Shown: positions 9,081-17,548 of the stretch, piece by piece
Numbering within the stretch: the first letter of the stretch is position 1
Layout: each line of letters begins with the position of its first letter
DNA from: Butyricicoccus sp. OM04-18BH
GTDB taxonomy: Bacteria; Bacillota; Clostridia; Oscillospirales; Butyricicoccaceae
DNA length: 64,000 nt
NCBI RefSeq assembly: GCF_003481705.1
Contig: NZ_QULN01000001.1
Coordinates: forward strand, 1-64,000
Reading direction: 5' to 3'
Notes under the pieces: model-generated
Told to the model about the DNA's origin: nothing
What the model saw: only the letters and a program-made list of their open reading frames with translations
Database searches by the model: none
Made by a program: the position numbers and the translations under genes

Positions 9081-9791
9081 TTACTTGCCCATGACGCGCT
9101 TCATGATCTCCTGATATGCCTCTTCGACACCGCCCAGATCGCGGCGGAAGCGGTCCTTGTCGAGCTTCTCCTTAGTGGTCTTGTCCCACAGGCGGCAGGT
9201 ATCCGGGGAGATCTCGTCCGCCAGAACGATCTTGCCGTCGGCGGTCTTGCCGAACTCGAGCTTGAAGTCAACGAGGATAACGTTCAGCGAGTCGAAGTAC
9301 TGCTTCATGACCTCGTTTACCTTGAAGGCCATGGACTTGATGGTCTCGATCTCCTCGCGGGTCGCTGCCTTGAGCGCTACCGCATGGTAAGCGTTCATCA
9401 GCGGATCGCCGAGGTCGTCGTTCTTGTAGGAGAACTCGATGGTCGGCTCGTCGAACACGATGCCTTCCTCAACGCCGAAGCGCTTTGCGAAGGAACCGGC
9501 GGAAATGTTGCGGATGATGACCTCAAGCGGTACGATGGAAACCTTCTTTACCAGAGTTTCGCGCTCGGAGAGCTGCTCGACGAAATGCGTCGGCACGCCC
9601 TGCTTCTCCAGCAGCTGGAACATATGGTTGCTCATGACGTTGTTAATGACGCCCTTGCCGGCGATCGAGCCCTTCTTGAGGCCGTTGAATGCGGTCGCAT
9701 CGTCCTTGTAGTCTACGATGACCAGGTTCGGGTCGTCGGTTGCAAATACCTTCTTGGCCTTGCCTTCGTACAGCTGTTCTTTCTTTTCCAT
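9081..9791 (-). CDS. purC: SAICAR synthetase
   Basis: Joins aspartate to CAIR, step 7. The 236-residue protein starts [15 protein letters not shown] and has [26 protein letters not shown] and [14 protein letters not shown]. The start at 9791 is preferred over 9806 because GGAGG lies 7 nt upstream. The 145-nt gap to purE contains only a small GACCGG/CCGGTC hairpin and no promoter I can support. Confidence 0.96.
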   Translation of the reverse strand: MEKKEQLYEGKAKKVFATDDPNLVIVDYKDDATAFNGLKKGSIAGKGVINNVMSNHMFQLLEKQGVPTHFVEQLSERETLVKKVSIVPLEVIIRNISAGSFAKRFGVEEGIVFDEPTIEFSYKNDDLGDPLMNAYHAVALKAATREEIETIKSMAFKVNEVMKQYFDSLNVILVDFKLEFGKTADGKIVLADEISPDTCRLWDKTTKEKLDKDRFRRDLGGVEEAYQEIMKRVMGK

Positions 9792-9936
9792 GTCCAATTC
9801 CTCCATTTTAATATATGTGTGTTAATTTGAAACTACTGCGGGACCGGAAGCGCTGCTCCCGGTCAGCGTTTGCAGGTTGTACGCCGCGCCGTCAATGGAA
9901 GCGGCGGAGCGCCTTTACCTCGCCGGGGATACGGGG

Positions 9937-10428
9937 TTACGCGAACTGTGCGCGAACCTTTTCGTCCTTTGCGGTCACTTCCGCTGCCATGTCGGCCTTG
10001 AAAGCCGCGAGTTTGGCTGCGAGAGCCTCATCCGACAGCGCGATCATCTGCGCTGCGAGGATGGCTGCGTTGTCCGCGCCGTCGATCGCAACCGTTGCGA
10101 CCGGGATGCCCTTTGGCATCTGCACGATGGAAAGCAGGCTGTCCATGCCGCCCATCACGCTCGTCGCCATCGGAACGCCGATGACCGGGAGCGTGGTGTA
10201 GGCTGCGAGAACGCCGCCCAGATGCGCTGCCTTGCCCGCCGCCGCGATGATGACGCCGAAGCCCTCCGCCGCCGCATTTTTCGCAAGCTGCTCTGCGACA
10301 GCCGGGGTGCGGTGTGCCGAGCAGATGCGGACCTCAACGGGAATGTCGAAGGACTTCAGGCGATCGATGCATTTTCCCATCACCTTGAGATCGCTGTCCG
10401 AGCCCATGACGACCAGAACCTTTTTCAT
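9937..10428 (-). CDS. purE: 5-(carboxyamino)imidazole ribonucleotide mutase / AIR carboxylase
   Basis: Makes CAIR, step 6. The 163-residue protein has the [10 protein letters not shown] phosphate loop, the SAHRTP motif and [25 protein letters not shown]. No purK is adjacent, so whether it uses N5-CAIR or AIR plus CO2 cannot be decided here. It is the first gene of the operon. The RBS GAGGAGGAG abuts the U-tract of an upstream terminator-like hairpin, implying leader control. Confidence 0.94.
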   Translation of the reverse strand: MKKVLVVMGSDSDLKVMGKCIDRLKSFDIPVEVRICSAHRTPAVAEQLAKNAAAEGFGVIIAAAGKAAHLGGVLAAYTTLPVIGVPMATSVMGGMDSLLSIVQMPKGIPVATVAIDGADNAAILAAQMIALSDEALAAKLAAFKADMAAEVTAKDEKVRAQFA

Positions 10429-10442
10429 GTGGTACTCCTCCT

Positions 10443-10482
10443 CAAAAACAAATTAGGACACGGAGATATACCCGTGTCCTAA
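10443..10482 (-). terminator. Attenuator-like intrinsic terminator before purE
   Basis: On the minus strand CCGTGTCCTAA/TTAGGACACGG (10472-10482 with 10453-10463) forms an 11-bp stem followed by TTTGTTTTT. It sits between a small leader ORF and the purE RBS, so transcription of the whole pur operon must pass it. Confidence 0.75.
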
Positions 10483-10488
10483 AGATGC

Positions 10489-10584
10489 TCAATTAGCTGC
10501 ACCGATGCCAAAAAAATTGCAGTAATCCCCGAAAACGCAGAACTGTGCGATTGCATTTCGCTTTAAGAATACGCTGCCGGTCAT
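10489..10584 (-). CDS. 31-residue leader ORF upstream of purE
   Basis: The ORF has an ATG with AAGAGGTG about 8 nt upstream and ends 6 nt before the attenuator stem. The peptide begins MTGSVFLKRN and is rich in Phe (5 of 31), with two Cys. It could be a translated leader peptide that times the downstream hairpin, or the frame could be incidental within a structured regulatory RNA. No purine or PRPP riboswitch consensus was recognised. No homologue is known to me. Confidence 0.45.
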   Translation of the reverse strand: MTGSVFLKRNAIAQFCVFGDYCNFFGIGAAN

Positions 10585-10628
10585 GTGCTGCACCTCTTTC
10601 CTGAAACTATCGGTGGTGTTACAACAAT

Positions 10629-10657
10629 ATTCTATCGAATTAAACCTTGCAATGCAA
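10629..10657 (-). promoter_or_regulatory. Purine operon promoter with overlapping palindrome
   Basis: TTGCAT (10652-10657), 17-bp spacer, TAGAAT (10629-10634) on the minus strand, with the start near 10622. The inverted repeat CCTTGC-AAT-GCAAGG (10645-10659) covers the -35 element and is a candidate operator. Confidence 0.65.
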
Positions 10658-10707
10658 GGCTTTTACACGTTTTTTCTTTTCTTTGTGCAAATGCCCAAAC
10701 TTACCCG

Positions 10708-11895
10708 TTACTTTTCCGGGCTTTCGTGCAGAACGCCCTTTTTATACAGAACGTCCTCCATCTGCCGGACACGCTCGGTCCACGAACACTGCTCGCCGTA
10801 GGCAAGGCGCTTTTCGACCTTTTCCGGCGCATTTTCTCGTGCCGCCTCGTCGCACAGCGCGAGAAATTCGTCCGCATCATGCGCGATATACACCACATCC
10901 CTGAAATCCTCGACCTGAAGCGGCTCACGGGTCGAAACGACCGGCTTGCCGGTCGCGAGATACTCATAGAACTTGAGCGGCGAAACGTCCTTGGAGAGCG
11001 CGCCCGCCCGGAATACGTTCAGACAGACGTCCATCTGTGCGAGGTAGGCCGGCAGCTCGGGCTGCGGTACGAGTCCGTGGAACACGATATTTTTGTACTG
11101 CTTCAGATGCGACAGGTCGACGCCGGGCAGCGTGCGGCCGATGAGGAAGATGGTCGCGTCCGGGCGCTCCTTCGCGAGCTTTTCGATGAGCGCGTAGTCG
11201 ATGCACTCCTGCAGCATGCCGACAAAGCCGTAGACCGGATGCTTCAGCCCCTTCATGTCCTCCGGACAGGACAGCGCGTCCTTTTCGGTCTGCACGCGCG
11301 AGAAGATCTCATAGGCCGCGCCGTTCGGGATCATTTTCGTGGTCGGGTTGATCTTTTCGAGCGTCTCCGCGAGACCGACCGCAGTCGCGAACACCTGATC
11401 CGCCGGCTTCGCAAGGTCGCGCTCCATGCCGTCCACGACCTCGGGCGTAATGTGTCCCTTGTAGGCAGAATGGCGGTCTACGCAGTCATAGACCAGACTG
11501 CTGTGCGGCACCTGCTCGACGATGTCGCAGGAGGACGGCGAATAGCACCACAGCACGGTCTCGTCTCCGAAGCCGTGTTCGCGCATCTTCTTCCGGACGA
11601 AAGCTGCCTGCCGCTTCTGGTTGAGCTTATTTACCCAGCGGAACTTGTTGAAGAACGGCAGCACGGGCGGCAGGGCATAGACCGTGATATTCTCATGCCC
11701 TTCGACCTTTTCGCCGGGCTGCCTGTATTTGCTGATGTAGGCGGATGCCTTTTTATCCTTGAGCGGCGCGATGATCGACACCGGAGGGTCGAAATACAGC
11801 ACCTCGCTGTTCCGCAGCCGGCTCATGACGTTCTGCTTGCGCGTCGGCAGCGGATGATAGTTGGTTGTCGAAAGACAAACGACATGGTTTTTCAT
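10708..11895 (-). CDS. Glycosyltransferase, GT4/TuaH-like
   Basis: A 395-residue cytosolic glycosyltransferase of GT-B fold, resembling TuaH of teichuronic acid synthesis. The N-terminal half has the VYDCVDRHSAYKG segment. The C-terminal nucleotide-sugar domain has GFVGMLQE, IGRTLPGVD and the acidic SPLKFYEYLATGKPVV motif. The donor and acceptor are not evident. It lies 57 nt downstream of the GT-CsaB fusion gene, pointing to the same surface-polysaccharide pathway. RBS AAAGGGG precedes the ATG. No clear terminator separates it from the pur promoter. Confidence 0.85.
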   Translation of the reverse strand: MKNHVVCLSTTNYHPLPTRKQNVMSRLRNSEVLYFDPPVSIIAPLKDKKASAYISKYRQPGEKVEGHENITVYALPPVLPFFNKFRWVNKLNQKRQAAFVRKKMREHGFGDETVLWCYSPSSCDIVEQVPHSSLVYDCVDRHSAYKGHITPEVVDGMERDLAKPADQVFATAVGLAETLEKINPTTKMIPNGAAYEIFSRVQTEKDALSCPEDMKGLKHPVYGFVGMLQECIDYALIEKLAKERPDATIFLIGRTLPGVDLSHLKQYKNIVFHGLVPQPELPAYLAQMDVCLNVFRAGALSKDVSPLKFYEYLATGKPVVSTREPLQVEDFRDVVYIAHDADEFLALCDEAARENAPEKVEKRLAYGEQCSWTERVRQMEDVLYKKGVLHESPEK

Positions 11896-11952
11896 ATCAT
11901 AACCCCTTTTGGTTGTTTAAGCGCGAAGAAAACACAGACTGCCGGTCAGATG

Positions 11953-14184
11953 TCAGTCCCCGGACAGCCGGAGCAGCGCAGCTGCCCCCTTTACGTTTTC
12001 CTGTTCCCTGTCGCGCAGCATTTCCGCCGTGCGGTGCACCTCGCTGTCGAGCGCGCCCGAAACGCACTCGTCGATCAGGCGGCACAGCTCGTCCGCGCGG
12101 ACGGAGGAGAGCTGAAGGCAGGTCCGGCTGCCGATATACTTGAGGAAGCCGTCCACCTTGATGTCGTAGCTCATGCCGACGACCGGCACGCCCTGCCCTG
12201 CCGAGAACATCAGCGAGTGCAGGCGAATGCCCACGACGGTTTTCATGCGCGCGAGAATGCCGATGGTCGTCTCGATCGGCTGGCGGATGCGGACCGCGTG
12301 CCACGGGCAGTGCAGCAGCGCGCCCACGCGCTCGGCCGGCATAAGGTCGCTCGGGAACTCGATCGGCACGAACACCGGCGTGAGGCCATGCTTTTCATAG
12401 GCATAGTCCGCCGCCGCCGCGATCTCGGGCAGCGCGTCATCCAGTCCCTTCCAGTTGCGCAAGCCGAAGCCGATATAGCTCCCGTCCGGGTCGATGCCGC
12501 ACTTTTCGAGCGCGAGATTGACGATCTCGTGCGGCGCGGGCGTCAGGATGATGGTCGGGTCGGCGGACACGCAGATATCCGGATGCACAACACCCATTTC
12601 GCTCAACAGCGTGCGGGAATTGTCGTCGCGCAGCGTGATGCGGTCGACCGAGGCGTCGATGGTCTTTGCGGCCATCCTGCGGTTGGCCGCGCGGTTGATC
12701 GGGCCGATGCCGCAGCCGTACATCATGACCTTGCAGCCGCGTTTTTTGGCTGCGCGGAGCGTGTAGCAGTAATACCACAGCGAGCGCGTCGAGGTGACGT
12801 CCTGCATGAGCGAGCCGCCGCCGTTGATGTAGAGCGCAGCGCGGCGGAACTTCCGCAGTACGGAAAACACGTTGAATGTATAGACCGCGTTCGTGCGGTA
12901 GACCACACGGGTCTCGCGCGGACGGCGCGACATGACGGTGATGGTGCGCAGCGGATCGAGCTCGCGCATCTCCTGCACAATCGCCTCAAGAATGGCGTCG
13001 TCACCCGCGTTGCCGCGTCCGTATGCCCCACAGATGACGATGCTCTCGCGCTCGTCCTTCGGCCGGTGAAAGCGCGCGATGACATGGCGGTAGTTCGCCT
13101 CCTGCCGCTCGCACATCTTGTCCTTGGAAAAATCCCGGGACGCCTTGGCGTAAAGCGCCTCCGCGAAGGTATGGCGGAGCGCCGCATCGTTCGCAAGCCG
13201 CGCCATGTATTCCGCGAGCTTTTTGTCGTCTCCGACCGGGAAGATATAGCCGTTCTCGCCTGTGTCGATGAGCTCCGGCATACCGCCGACGTCCGAGCAG
13301 ATGGTCGCGCAGCCGGCGCACACACCCTCGAGAATGGAGTACGGGAAGGTCTCGGACACCGAGGACAGCAGATTGATGTCCATCGCACGGAAAAACGGCA
13401 TGACGGGCGAAACCCAGCCGCAGAACGTCACGCGCTCGCGCACGCCGAGCTGGTCGCACAGCTTTTTCAGCATATCTGCGTCCTCGCCGTCGCCCGCAAT
13501 GAACAGGCGCAGCTGCGGCGCGGTCTTAAGCGCCTCCGCGAAGCCGCGCACGGTCGTCGCGATGTCCTTGACGGCGGTCAGACGCGCCGCGATGCCACAG
13601 AGCACATCCCCCTCCTCGATCTCCGCGCCGTAGGTCTCGCGGAGGTAGGCTGCACGGTCGAACTCGCCCTCCGGGCGGTTGAATTCCATGCCGTTGTAGA
13701 TCTTTACGATGCGCTCCGGGTCAAAGCCGCGCTCGATGAGTGTGCGCGCCATGCGGTCCGCGACCGGCTGATAGAAGTCGAGAAAGCGCAGCGCGATGGC
13801 GTTTGCCGTGCCGAGGGTGTGCTGCTTGAGCGGACTGCCGAGGTAGTCCAGACGGTAGTCCGAATGCACGGTCGTTATGATGGGGATGTGGCGGCTGCGC
13901 CGCACCATCGCGCCCATCAGGTTCGCGCGGCCGCCGTGGCAGTGGATGATGTCCGGCTTGAACTCATCCACCAGATCGCGCATGGTCCGCGCCGCGCGGA
14001 ACGGATTGTGCCGCTCGATGACGCGCACATCAATACCCCGTTCTCTCGCCTCGTCCGCGAACGGACCGGCCCGGAACGAGATCAGCATGACGTCGTTCGT
14101 CCGGCTCAGTCCGGTTACGGTATTCATAATCTGGGTCTTGGCGCCGCCAACGTCGCCGCCGCCCATCACATGCATCACTCGCAA
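11953..14184 (-). CDS. Fusion: GT4 glycosyltransferase + CsaB-type polysaccharide pyruvyl transferase
   Basis: A 743-residue two-domain protein. Residues about 1-370 are a GT4 glycosyltransferase (GGGDVGGAKTQI start, HCHGGRANLMG, GIAARLTAVKD, and the ETFPYSILEGVCAG donor motif). Residues about 380-740 are a pyruvyl transferase of the CsaB family (ICGAYGRGNAGDDAIL, INGGGSLMQDVTS, GCGIGPIN, RLHSLMFSAGQGVPVVGMSYD). CsaB puts pyruvyl ketals on secondary cell-wall polymers, the ligand of SLH-domain proteins. The start is TTG at 14184 with GGAGG 8 nt upstream. The fusion suggests that glycosyl transfer and pyruvylation act on the same polymer. Confidence 0.9.
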   Translation of the reverse strand: MRVMHVMGGGDVGGAKTQIMNTVTGLSRTNDVMLISFRAGPFADEARERGIDVRVIERHNPFRAARTMRDLVDEFKPDIIHCHGGRANLMGAMVRRSRHIPIITTVHSDYRLDYLGSPLKQHTLGTANAIALRFLDFYQPVADRMARTLIERGFDPERIVKIYNGMEFNRPEGEFDRAAYLRETYGAEIEEGDVLCGIAARLTAVKDIATTVRGFAEALKTAPQLRLFIAGDGEDADMLKKLCDQLGVRERVTFCGWVSPVMPFFRAMDINLLSSVSETFPYSILEGVCAGCATICSDVGGMPELIDTGENGYIFPVGDDKKLAEYMARLANDAALRHTFAEALYAKASRDFSKDKMCERQEANYRHVIARFHRPKDERESIVICGAYGRGNAGDDAILEAIVQEMRELDPLRTITVMSRRPRETRVVYRTNAVYTFNVFSVLRKFRRAALYINGGGSLMQDVTSTRSLWYYCYTLRAAKKRGCKVMMYGCGIGPINRAANRRMAAKTIDASVDRITLRDDNSRTLLSEMGVVHPDICVSADPTIILTPAPHEIVNLALEKCGIDPDGSYIGFGLRNWKGLDDALPEIAAAADYAYEKHGLTPVFVPIEFPSDLMPAERVGALLHCPWHAVRIRQPIETTIGILARMKTVVGIRLHSLMFSAGQGVPVVGMSYDIKVDGFLKYIGSRTCLQLSSVRADELCRLIDECVSGALDSEVHRTAEMLRDREQENVKGAAALLRLSGD

Positions 14185-14222
14185 GTCTGTATCCTCCCAG
14201 CTGTATACGTTCAGATAGTATC

Positions 14223-14251
14223 AGTATACCACACTGCCCGGTCAAATGCAA
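14223..14251 (-). promoter_or_regulatory. Promoter of the surface-polysaccharide genes
   Basis: TTGCAT (14246-14251), 17-bp spacer, TATACT (14223-14228) with an extended TG motif on the minus strand. The start is about 30 nt before the TTG start codon. Confidence 0.7.
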
Positions 14252-14300
14252 AGAAAAGGAGTCTTCCGCGCGGCCGCCGGCGCAAAGACTCCCTTGTTTT
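14251..14300 (-). terminator. nrdR terminator
   Basis: GGAGTCTT (14258-14265) pairs with AAGACTCC (14285-14292) around a GC-rich loop. On the minus strand TTTTCTTT follows, and the plus strand also shows a T-run. Confidence 0.75.
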
Positions 14301-14307
14301 TCGCTGT

Positions 14308-14763
14308 TTACTTGTCCTTGAGCAGGGTATTCAGCTCGTCCATAAAGGTATTGATATCCTTGAACTGGCGGTAGACAGACGCAAAGCGCACATAGGCCAC
14401 CTCGTCGACCGAGCGCAGCTGCTCCATGACCAGCTCGCCGATGGTCTTGCTCGAGACCTCGCTCTCGAGCGCACTGAATACGCGCTGCTCGACATTATCC
14501 ACGATCTGCTCGAGCTGCATGAGCGAAACCGGACGCTTCTCGCACGCCTTGACCAGACCGCCGAGCAGCTTCTGCCGGTCATAGGGCTGCCGCGTGCCGT
14601 CGCGCTTGACGAGCATGAGCGGCATACGTTCTACGGTTTCGTATGTGGTAAAACGCTTGAAGCACTTGAGGCATTCACGCCGACGCCGGATGCTCGTCCC
14701 CTCATCGGTCGGTCGAGAATCAACAACCTTGCTGTCATCATGGCCGCAAAACGGACATTTCAT
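14308..14763 (-). CDS. nrdR: Transcriptional repressor NrdR
   Basis: Zinc-ribbon plus ATP-cone repressor of ribonucleotide reductase genes. It has 151 residues. The zinc ribbon is CPFC (Cys3/6) with CLKCFKRF (Cys31/34), and the ATP-cone begins at [16 protein letters not shown]. The start at 14763 ([13 protein letters not shown]) is the family norm, with GGTGGAG upstream. It is monocistronic. No NrdR box is seen at its own promoter. Confidence 0.96.
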   Translation of the reverse strand: MKCPFCGHDDSKVVDSRPTDEGTSIRRRRECLKCFKRFTTYETVERMPLMLVKRDGTRQPYDRQKLLGGLVKACEKRPVSLMQLEQIVDNVEQRVFSALESEVSSKTIGELVMEQLRSVDEVAYVRFASVYRQFKDINTFMDELNTLLKDK

Positions 14764-14810
14764 TCGGCTCCACCCCTTCATGATACAATAACCTGTAATA
14801 CTCTGCGGAT

Positions 14811-14840
14811 ATTATACCACCTGTTGTATCTCCATGTCAA
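14811..14840 (-). promoter_or_regulatory. nrdR promoter
   Basis: TTGACA (14835-14840), 18-bp spacer, TATAAT (14811-14816) with extended TG. The MITE inserted 15 bp upstream of the -35 leaves it intact. Confidence 0.8.
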
Positions 14841-14859
14841 CAACTGCACTTCAATTTAG

Positions 14860-15020
14860 GGCAATACCGCATAATTGAACAAGAGTGATTTGCGAGTGAA
14901 TTTTGCGTACTGACGAGGCACAGTTTTGCGGTAATACTTGATGTATTACCGTGAAACTGCAACAAAGTCAGGGCACAAAATTTCCGCAAAGCACCGCCGC
15001 TTTAATTGTGCGGTGTTGCC
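14860..15020. mobile_element. 161-bp MITE-like palindromic element with 4-bp target duplication
   Basis: The ends GGCAATACCGCATAATT and (reverse complement) GGCAACACCGCACAATT form terminal inverted repeats. The centre is a perfect GGTAATAC-TTGAT-GTATTACC palindrome at 14930-14950, and the arms between are imperfectly complementary. TTAG flanks both ends (14856-14859 and 15021-15024), a probable target-site duplication. It has no coding capacity, so mobility would need a transposase in trans. It lies between the promoter of nrdR and the secDF terminator. Confidence 0.8.
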
Positions 15021-15036
15021 TTAGTATACAAGCATG

Positions 15037-15065
15037 AAAAAGGACACCCGAAGGTGTCCTTTTTG
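15037..15065 (-). terminator. secDF terminator
   Basis: GGACACC, TTCG loop, GGTGTCC then TTTTT on the minus strand, with A-run symmetry. This is a textbook intrinsic terminator. Confidence 0.9.
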
Positions 15066-15070
15066 CATGA

Positions 15071-17431
15071 TCAGATGCGCTTTTTGCGGAACTTCTTGCG
15101 GAATACGTTCCACAGGCTGCAAGACAGCAGTACCGAGGACCAGCCGCCTGCGAGGATACCGACGATCAGCGGCAGGGTGAACTGCTTGAGGGACGGTACG
15201 CCGAGGATGAATACCATGCCGATGGTGAACAGCGTGGTCAGCGTGGTGTTGATGGTACGGCCCATGGTCTGCCATACGCTGCGCTCTGCAACAGACGCGA
15301 AGTCCTCGCGGCGCGCGGTGCGCAGGTTCTCACGAACGCGGTCAAATACGATGATGGATGCGTTGATCGAGTAGCCGAGGATGGTCAGCGCCGCTGCGAT
15401 GAAGTTGCTGTCGAGCGGAATCTGGAGCCATACGTAAACGCTCAGCATGATGAGCAGGTCATGAATCAGGCAGCAAACCGCAGCCATGCCGCTCGTCAGC
15501 TCGAAGCGGAAGGTGATGTACAGCATCATCAGCACGATAGCAAGTACCGCACAGACAACGGCCGAGCGCTGAAGGTCGGAGCCGACCGACGCAGAAACGT
15601 CGTTGTTGTTCAGGATGTCGGTATCAGCCAGGCTGTACTGCGAAAGCATCTTGTCGATAACAGCCGCACGCTGCTCAGAGGTGATCGAGGTCGAGCGGAT
15701 AAGAACGTCCTCGTTGCCGTCGCCGGAGGAGGTGACGGAGGAAGCGTCCACGCCGGTCGCGTCCTTGAACAGGTCGGAAACCTCGGTCTGGATATCCTGC
15801 GTTACCACAGTGTGCATGTTGAACTCCATCTCGGTGCCGCCTGCGAAGTCAATGCTCAGGTTGAACAGGTTCTTGCCGAACGGCAGAAGAATGAGGGCAA
15901 CCAGACCGGTGACAACGAGAAGTGCGGAAATGCCGCCGAAGATCTTGAAGTTCTTGAGGATAGCAAAGCGCTGCTTGCCTGCCTCGCGGTCGCGCAGACC
16001 GTAAGCCTTCGGATTGCGGATACGGAAATCAACCATGCGGTTGAGCAGGAAGTGGGTAACGGTCAGTGCGGTAAACATGGAAACGATAACGCCGATGCCA
16101 AGGGTGGTAGCGAAGCCGACGATCGTACCGGTGCCGAGGAAGAACAGCACCGCACAGGCGATCAGGGTGGTGATGTTGGAGTCAAGGATTGCGGTGAACG
16201 CACGCTTGAAGCCGGAGTCGATGGCGCTCTTGACGGTCTTGCCGTTCTTGAGCTCTTCCTTGACTCGCTCGAAGATAATGACGTTTGCATCTACCGCCAT
16301 GCCGATGGACAGGATGATACCTGCGATGCCCGGCAGGGACAGGTTAACGCGAACGAGGCTGAAGATGAGCGCTTCAATTACCATGTAGAAGCACAGTGCG
16401 ATGGACGCGACCAGACCCGGGATGCGGTAAACGATCAGCATGAACAGCATGACGAGCGCGATGCCGATCAGGCCGGCGATCAGGCTGGTGCGCATAGCGT
16501 CGGCGCCGAGCTGCGGGCCGACCGAGCGAAGCTCTACCTGCTTGAGGGAGAACGGGATCTGGCCTGCGTTGATCAGGTCAGCCAGCTCGGATGCGCTGTC
16601 GCGGGTGAACGAGCCGGAGATGACGCAGCTGTCGCTGTCGATCTGAGAGGAAACGGACGGAGAGGAGATAACCTGATTGTCCATGACGATGGCCATGATG
16701 TTGGTGCCGTCGGTGCGGGCTGCAATATTGCCGGTCGCCTCGGCGAACTTCTTCTGGCCCTCGGAGGTGAACTGCACCTGAACGTAGTGAACGTCGGTGA
16801 CCTCGTTGCCGGTCGGGCGGCCGTAGCCGTAGGTTGCCTTCTTGATGTCCGAGCCGGTCAGCCATTCCTTGCCGTCAGCGTCGATAAAGGTCAGCTGAGC
16901 GGTGGTGCCGAGGGTCTGGACAGCCTCCTCCGGGTTGGTGATCTGCGGGATCTCGACCGTTACGCGGTTCTCGCCGGTCAGGGTGACGGTCGCCTCGGTG
17001 AAGCCCTTGTCGGTCAGACGCTGACGAATGACCTTCTGGACCGAGTTCATGTCGTCGGCGAGGTTGGCCTGATTATAGCCGTCCGGGATCTCTGCCTCAT
17101 AGACAATGCGGGAGCCGCCTACCAGGTCAAGACCCAGACGGATGCCGTTTTCGTTGTCGAGGACGCTCGGGATGATCGCCTTGAGGGACGGTGCAGCGGT
17201 GGTGTCAGCGGACTCCGCCGCATCAGCCGAACCAGTGGTGGTTTCGGCAGAAGTATCCGTGCTGTCGGATGCTGCGTCCGTCTGCGTGTCCGCAGAGTCG
17301 GACTGGGTGGTCTCTGCATTCCGGAAGGGCATGGTCCAGCCGCCCGGAATGTACACTCCCGTTACCGCCGTAACGCCGAGAAAACAGATCAGCAGCAGTA
17401 CAGCGATAAAGGAAACTACACTCTTTTTCAA
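15071..17431 (-). CDS. secDF: Protein translocase subunit SecDF (fused)
   Basis: Membrane protein that uses the proton gradient to help SecYEG export. The 786-residue protein fuses SecD and SecF, each with six predicted helices and a periplasmic-type loop. The SecD half has GLDLVGGSRIVYE and GMAVDANVIIFERVKEE. The SecF half has IDFAGGTEMEF and GYSINASIIVFDRVREN. Residues about 38-80 are an unusual Ser/Thr/Asp/Ala low-complexity linker after the first helix. The start is TTG at 17431 with AGGAGG 8 nt upstream. It has its own promoter and terminator. Confidence 0.95.
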   Translation of the reverse strand: MKKSVVSFIAVLLLICFLGVTAVTGVYIPGGWTMPFRNAETTQSDSADTQTDAASDSTDTSAETTTGSADAAESADTTAAPSLKAIIPSVLDNENGIRLGLDLVGGSRIVYEAEIPDGYNQANLADDMNSVQKVIRQRLTDKGFTEATVTLTGENRVTVEIPQITNPEEAVQTLGTTAQLTFIDADGKEWLTGSDIKKATYGYGRPTGNEVTDVHYVQVQFTSEGQKKFAEATGNIAARTDGTNIMAIVMDNQVISSPSVSSQIDSDSCVISGSFTRDSASELADLINAGQIPFSLKQVELRSVGPQLGADAMRTSLIAGLIGIALVMLFMLIVYRIPGLVASIALCFYMVIEALIFSLVRVNLSLPGIAGIILSIGMAVDANVIIFERVKEELKNGKTVKSAIDSGFKRAFTAILDSNITTLIACAVLFFLGTGTIVGFATTLGIGVIVSMFTALTVTHFLLNRMVDFRIRNPKAYGLRDREAGKQRFAILKNFKIFGGISALLVVTGLVALILLPFGKNLFNLSIDFAGGTEMEFNMHTVVTQDIQTEVSDLFKDATGVDASSVTSSGDGNEDVLIRSTSITSEQRAAVIDKMLSQYSLADTDILNNNDVSASVGSDLQRSAVVCAVLAIVLMMLYITFRFELTSGMAAVCCLIHDLLIMLSVYVWLQIPLDSNFIAAALTILGYSINASIIVFDRVRENLRTARREDFASVAERSVWQTMGRTINTTLTTLFTIGMVFILGVPSLKQFTLPLIVGILAGGWSSVLLSCSLWNVFRKKFRKKRI

Positions 17432-17469
17432 TGAAAGTGCCTCCTTAATGGTTGATTCGTAACTGAATA

Positions 17470-17498
17470 AGTATAGCGCAAAAGCGCAGAAAAGTCAA
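17470..17498 (-). promoter_or_regulatory. secDF promoter
   Basis: TTGACT (17493-17498), 17-bp spacer, TATACT (17470-17475) on the minus strand. The purB-secDF gap also holds a GCATCCG/CGGATGC hairpin (17510-17540). Confidence 0.8.
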
Positions 17499-17548
17499 TC
17501 GCACAGTCGTGCATCCGGGGCAGATTTCCGCCTCGGATGCCGCGAGTT

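Noticed and set aside
10429..10620. Purine, PRPP or ppGpp riboswitch upstream of purE
   Set aside because: No conserved core of these classes could be recognised by eye, so I keep only the leader ORF and the attenuator hairpin.
10585..14859. A 1424-codon open frame on the plus strand, antisense to two glycosyltransferase genes and nrdR
   Set aside because: It is the mirror of GC-rich coding DNA. It has no recognisable domain, is rich in Arg/His/Asp, and the opposite strand encodes clear protein families.
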